Made by a program: the position numbers and the translations under genes. Below are positions 62,716 to 64,000 of a stretch of 64,000 nt of DNA, piece after piece. The DNA is from Eleginops maclovinus. Lineage: Eukaryota > Chordata > Actinopteri > Perciformes > Eleginopidae. The notes beneath the pieces were generated by a model. That model did no database searches, was not told the origin of the DNA, and saw only the letters and a program-made list of their open reading frames with translations. The first letter of the stretch is position 1. Every line of letters begins with the position of its first letter. The stretch lies in assembly GCF_036324505.1 (NCBI RefSeq), contig NC_086351.1:3234001-3298000 (forward strand), read 5' to 3'.

Positions 62716-64000
62716 TCAGTTCTCCTGCATGGTTTTGTTGATCCAGTTTATGTAATTTGCAACTCTGGTATAGACTCCATATGTTCCCTGCTTCCCGCAC
62801 TCAACCCCCCAGCTGACGATCCCCGCCGCCCAGAAACGTCCGGCATTACTCAGGATGTACGGGCTTCCACTGTCGCCTTGGCAGGAGTCCTTCCCACCTT
62901 CAGGGACTCCGGCACAGAACATGTTACCTGTCAGGCTGGGTACCCTCTCTCTGTGCATCTGCTCCAGAGTGATGGAGTTCATGCATGTACTCTGCTCCAC
63001 TATAGGAATCTGCACAAACTTCAATTTGTTTGTCAAAGTCCGAATGTTTGCGGCATTTTCTGTTATGCCAAATCCTGACACCATTCTGAAAAAATATACA
63101 AGAAAGTGCAATCAATAGAAATTTGGAAGATTCACATGTCGGTATCACAAGGGACAAACAAAAAGACAATTCCAAAGCAAGATAATTGTAGGCGGATCAA
63201 GAAAACAGTTGTTTCTTTACCCCATCACACCCGAAGTGTATATGGCATCCTCTGCTGGCAAACATATGGGCATAACGGATGAGGTGAAGGTGACTGCGTC
63301 TTGCAACTTAATCAAGGCAATGTCATGGTTGTAGTCTTCGAAGTTGGGGTTGTTGTAATCAGGGTGAATGTGGATTGAAGTAGCAAGTACAGGAGAGCCC
63401 AACAAGGAATTAACCTGAGTGAGTCCCATGTACATCTGCAAACAGACAGCATAAGAGGAAATAAGTGGACTTGTATTTGGGGATAAACATAACTACAGTG
63501 CCCCACCTACAGTACAATGGTGGACAGTAACTATGTACGATTCTTAAGTAAAATGTTAAGGTTTTTGTACTTGTACCTGAGCCTCTCAATGTCCTGCTAC
63601 TTAATACTTCTACTCTACTAGAATTGTTCGACATATATTATACTTTTTACTTTGAAATTCACAAGCTACAAGCTAAACGTCTTCGCCTGCGGGAACAATA
63701 AGTACCAAAATAAAGACTAAAAGATGTTGTACATCTTTCTAAAATGGACTGTTGCAGAAGTGATAGTTTTTATTCCCTTTGCATTTACGTTTGCATTTTG
63801 ATGAGTAACATTTGAAGCACTTGACTATTTGAAGCGTATTTCTACTGCAAGTTCTCCTCCCACCTCTGCACGCTTACCCGAACAGAACTGTTTGATACTA
63901 GCATCCCATTTGACATTAGGTTATGAGCTGCAGTCATGATCCAGCGGTCTGCGATCACCACGCCTCCTCCTCTTCCTCCATTTACACTCAGGAGCACCTG
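62716..64000 (-). CDS. c1r: C1r-like complement serine protease, 3' part (serine protease domain), cut by the window edge
   Basis: Trypsin-family catalytic domain of a complement C1r/C1s-type protease, which activates the classical pathway. Minus-strand exons visible: 64000(edge)-63878, 63435-63221 and 63085-62716, with agreeing phases. The catalytic His is in RWIMTAAHNL, the Asp in YNHDIALIKL and the Ser in KDSCQGDSGSP. AAHN instead of AAHC means the His-loop disulphide is absent, as in C1r/C1s. GVMGMVSGFG and NMFCAG match C1r best, while the end NKTMQEN recalls C1s, so the r/s call is not certain. The specificity region VSWGVECG is intact. The CUB, EGF and CCP domains must lie beyond 64000. 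C1R and C1S also lie in human 12p13.31. Confidence 0.8.
63515..63868. mobile_element. GTACTT-rich hAT-like MITE copy in an intron of the C1r-like gene
   Basis: Starts caatggtggacagtaac and ends ttctcctcccacctctg, with atgtacgattcttaagtaaaa and ttgtacttgtacctgag within. It is the family of 371-978. The right end lies 8 bp from the splice donor of the upstream catalytic exon. Confidence 0.65.

Overview
The window reads as nuclear DNA of a ray-finned (teleost) fish. Its genes have many short exons with GT-AG introns and encode vertebrate immune and synaptic proteins. It is littered with repeats typical of teleosts: Tc1, hAT-like MITEs, RTE/Rex3-like LINE tails, tRNA-derived SINE heads, L1, and very long CA/TG and AAT microsatellites. 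I cannot name the species.

Six protein genes can be modelled exon by exon, and they match the gene content of human 12p13.31. In order they are tnfrsf1a (+, about 7.2-14.3 kb), plekhg6 (+, about 15.0-30.5 kb), lag3 (-, 35.1 to 30.5 kb), mrpl51 (+, 46.3-48.3 kb), vamp1 (+, 50.1 to about 55-56 kb) and tapbpl (-, 61.8 to 57.1 kb). A seventh, the 3' end of a C1r-like complement protease gene (-), runs off the right edge. plekhg6/lag3 and vamp1/tapbpl are convergent pairs. The first 7 kb, the 35.1-46.3 kb interval and the 48.3-50 kb interval hold mostly nested transposable elements.

Functionally the locus mixes TNF death signalling (tnfrsf1a), Rho GTPase activation (plekhg6), T-cell inhibition (lag3), MHC class I peptide editing (tapbpl), complement activation (C1r-like), mitochondrial translation (mrpl51) and exocytosis (vamp1). 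They share a neighbourhood, not a pathway, although lag3, tapbpl, tnfrsf1a and c1r are all immune genes. Several IRF/ISRE-like motifs lie upstream of tapbpl.

Four points deserve attention. (1) tnfrsf1a has one extra base at its start and tapbpl lacks one base in its C1-type Ig exon. All other exon phases in the complete gene models agree, so these are either real lesions or assembly indels. (2) Two solo LTRs have perfect 5-bp target duplications; one sits inside a hAT-like element whose empty site is preserved elsewhere in the window. (3) A roughly 490-bp near-identical segment occurs both immediately before a tnfrsf1a exon and 30 kb away. (4) The C1r-like protease combines an AGY active-site serine codon with a split catalytic domain. 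I found no CRISPR array, rRNA or convincing functional tRNA gene.
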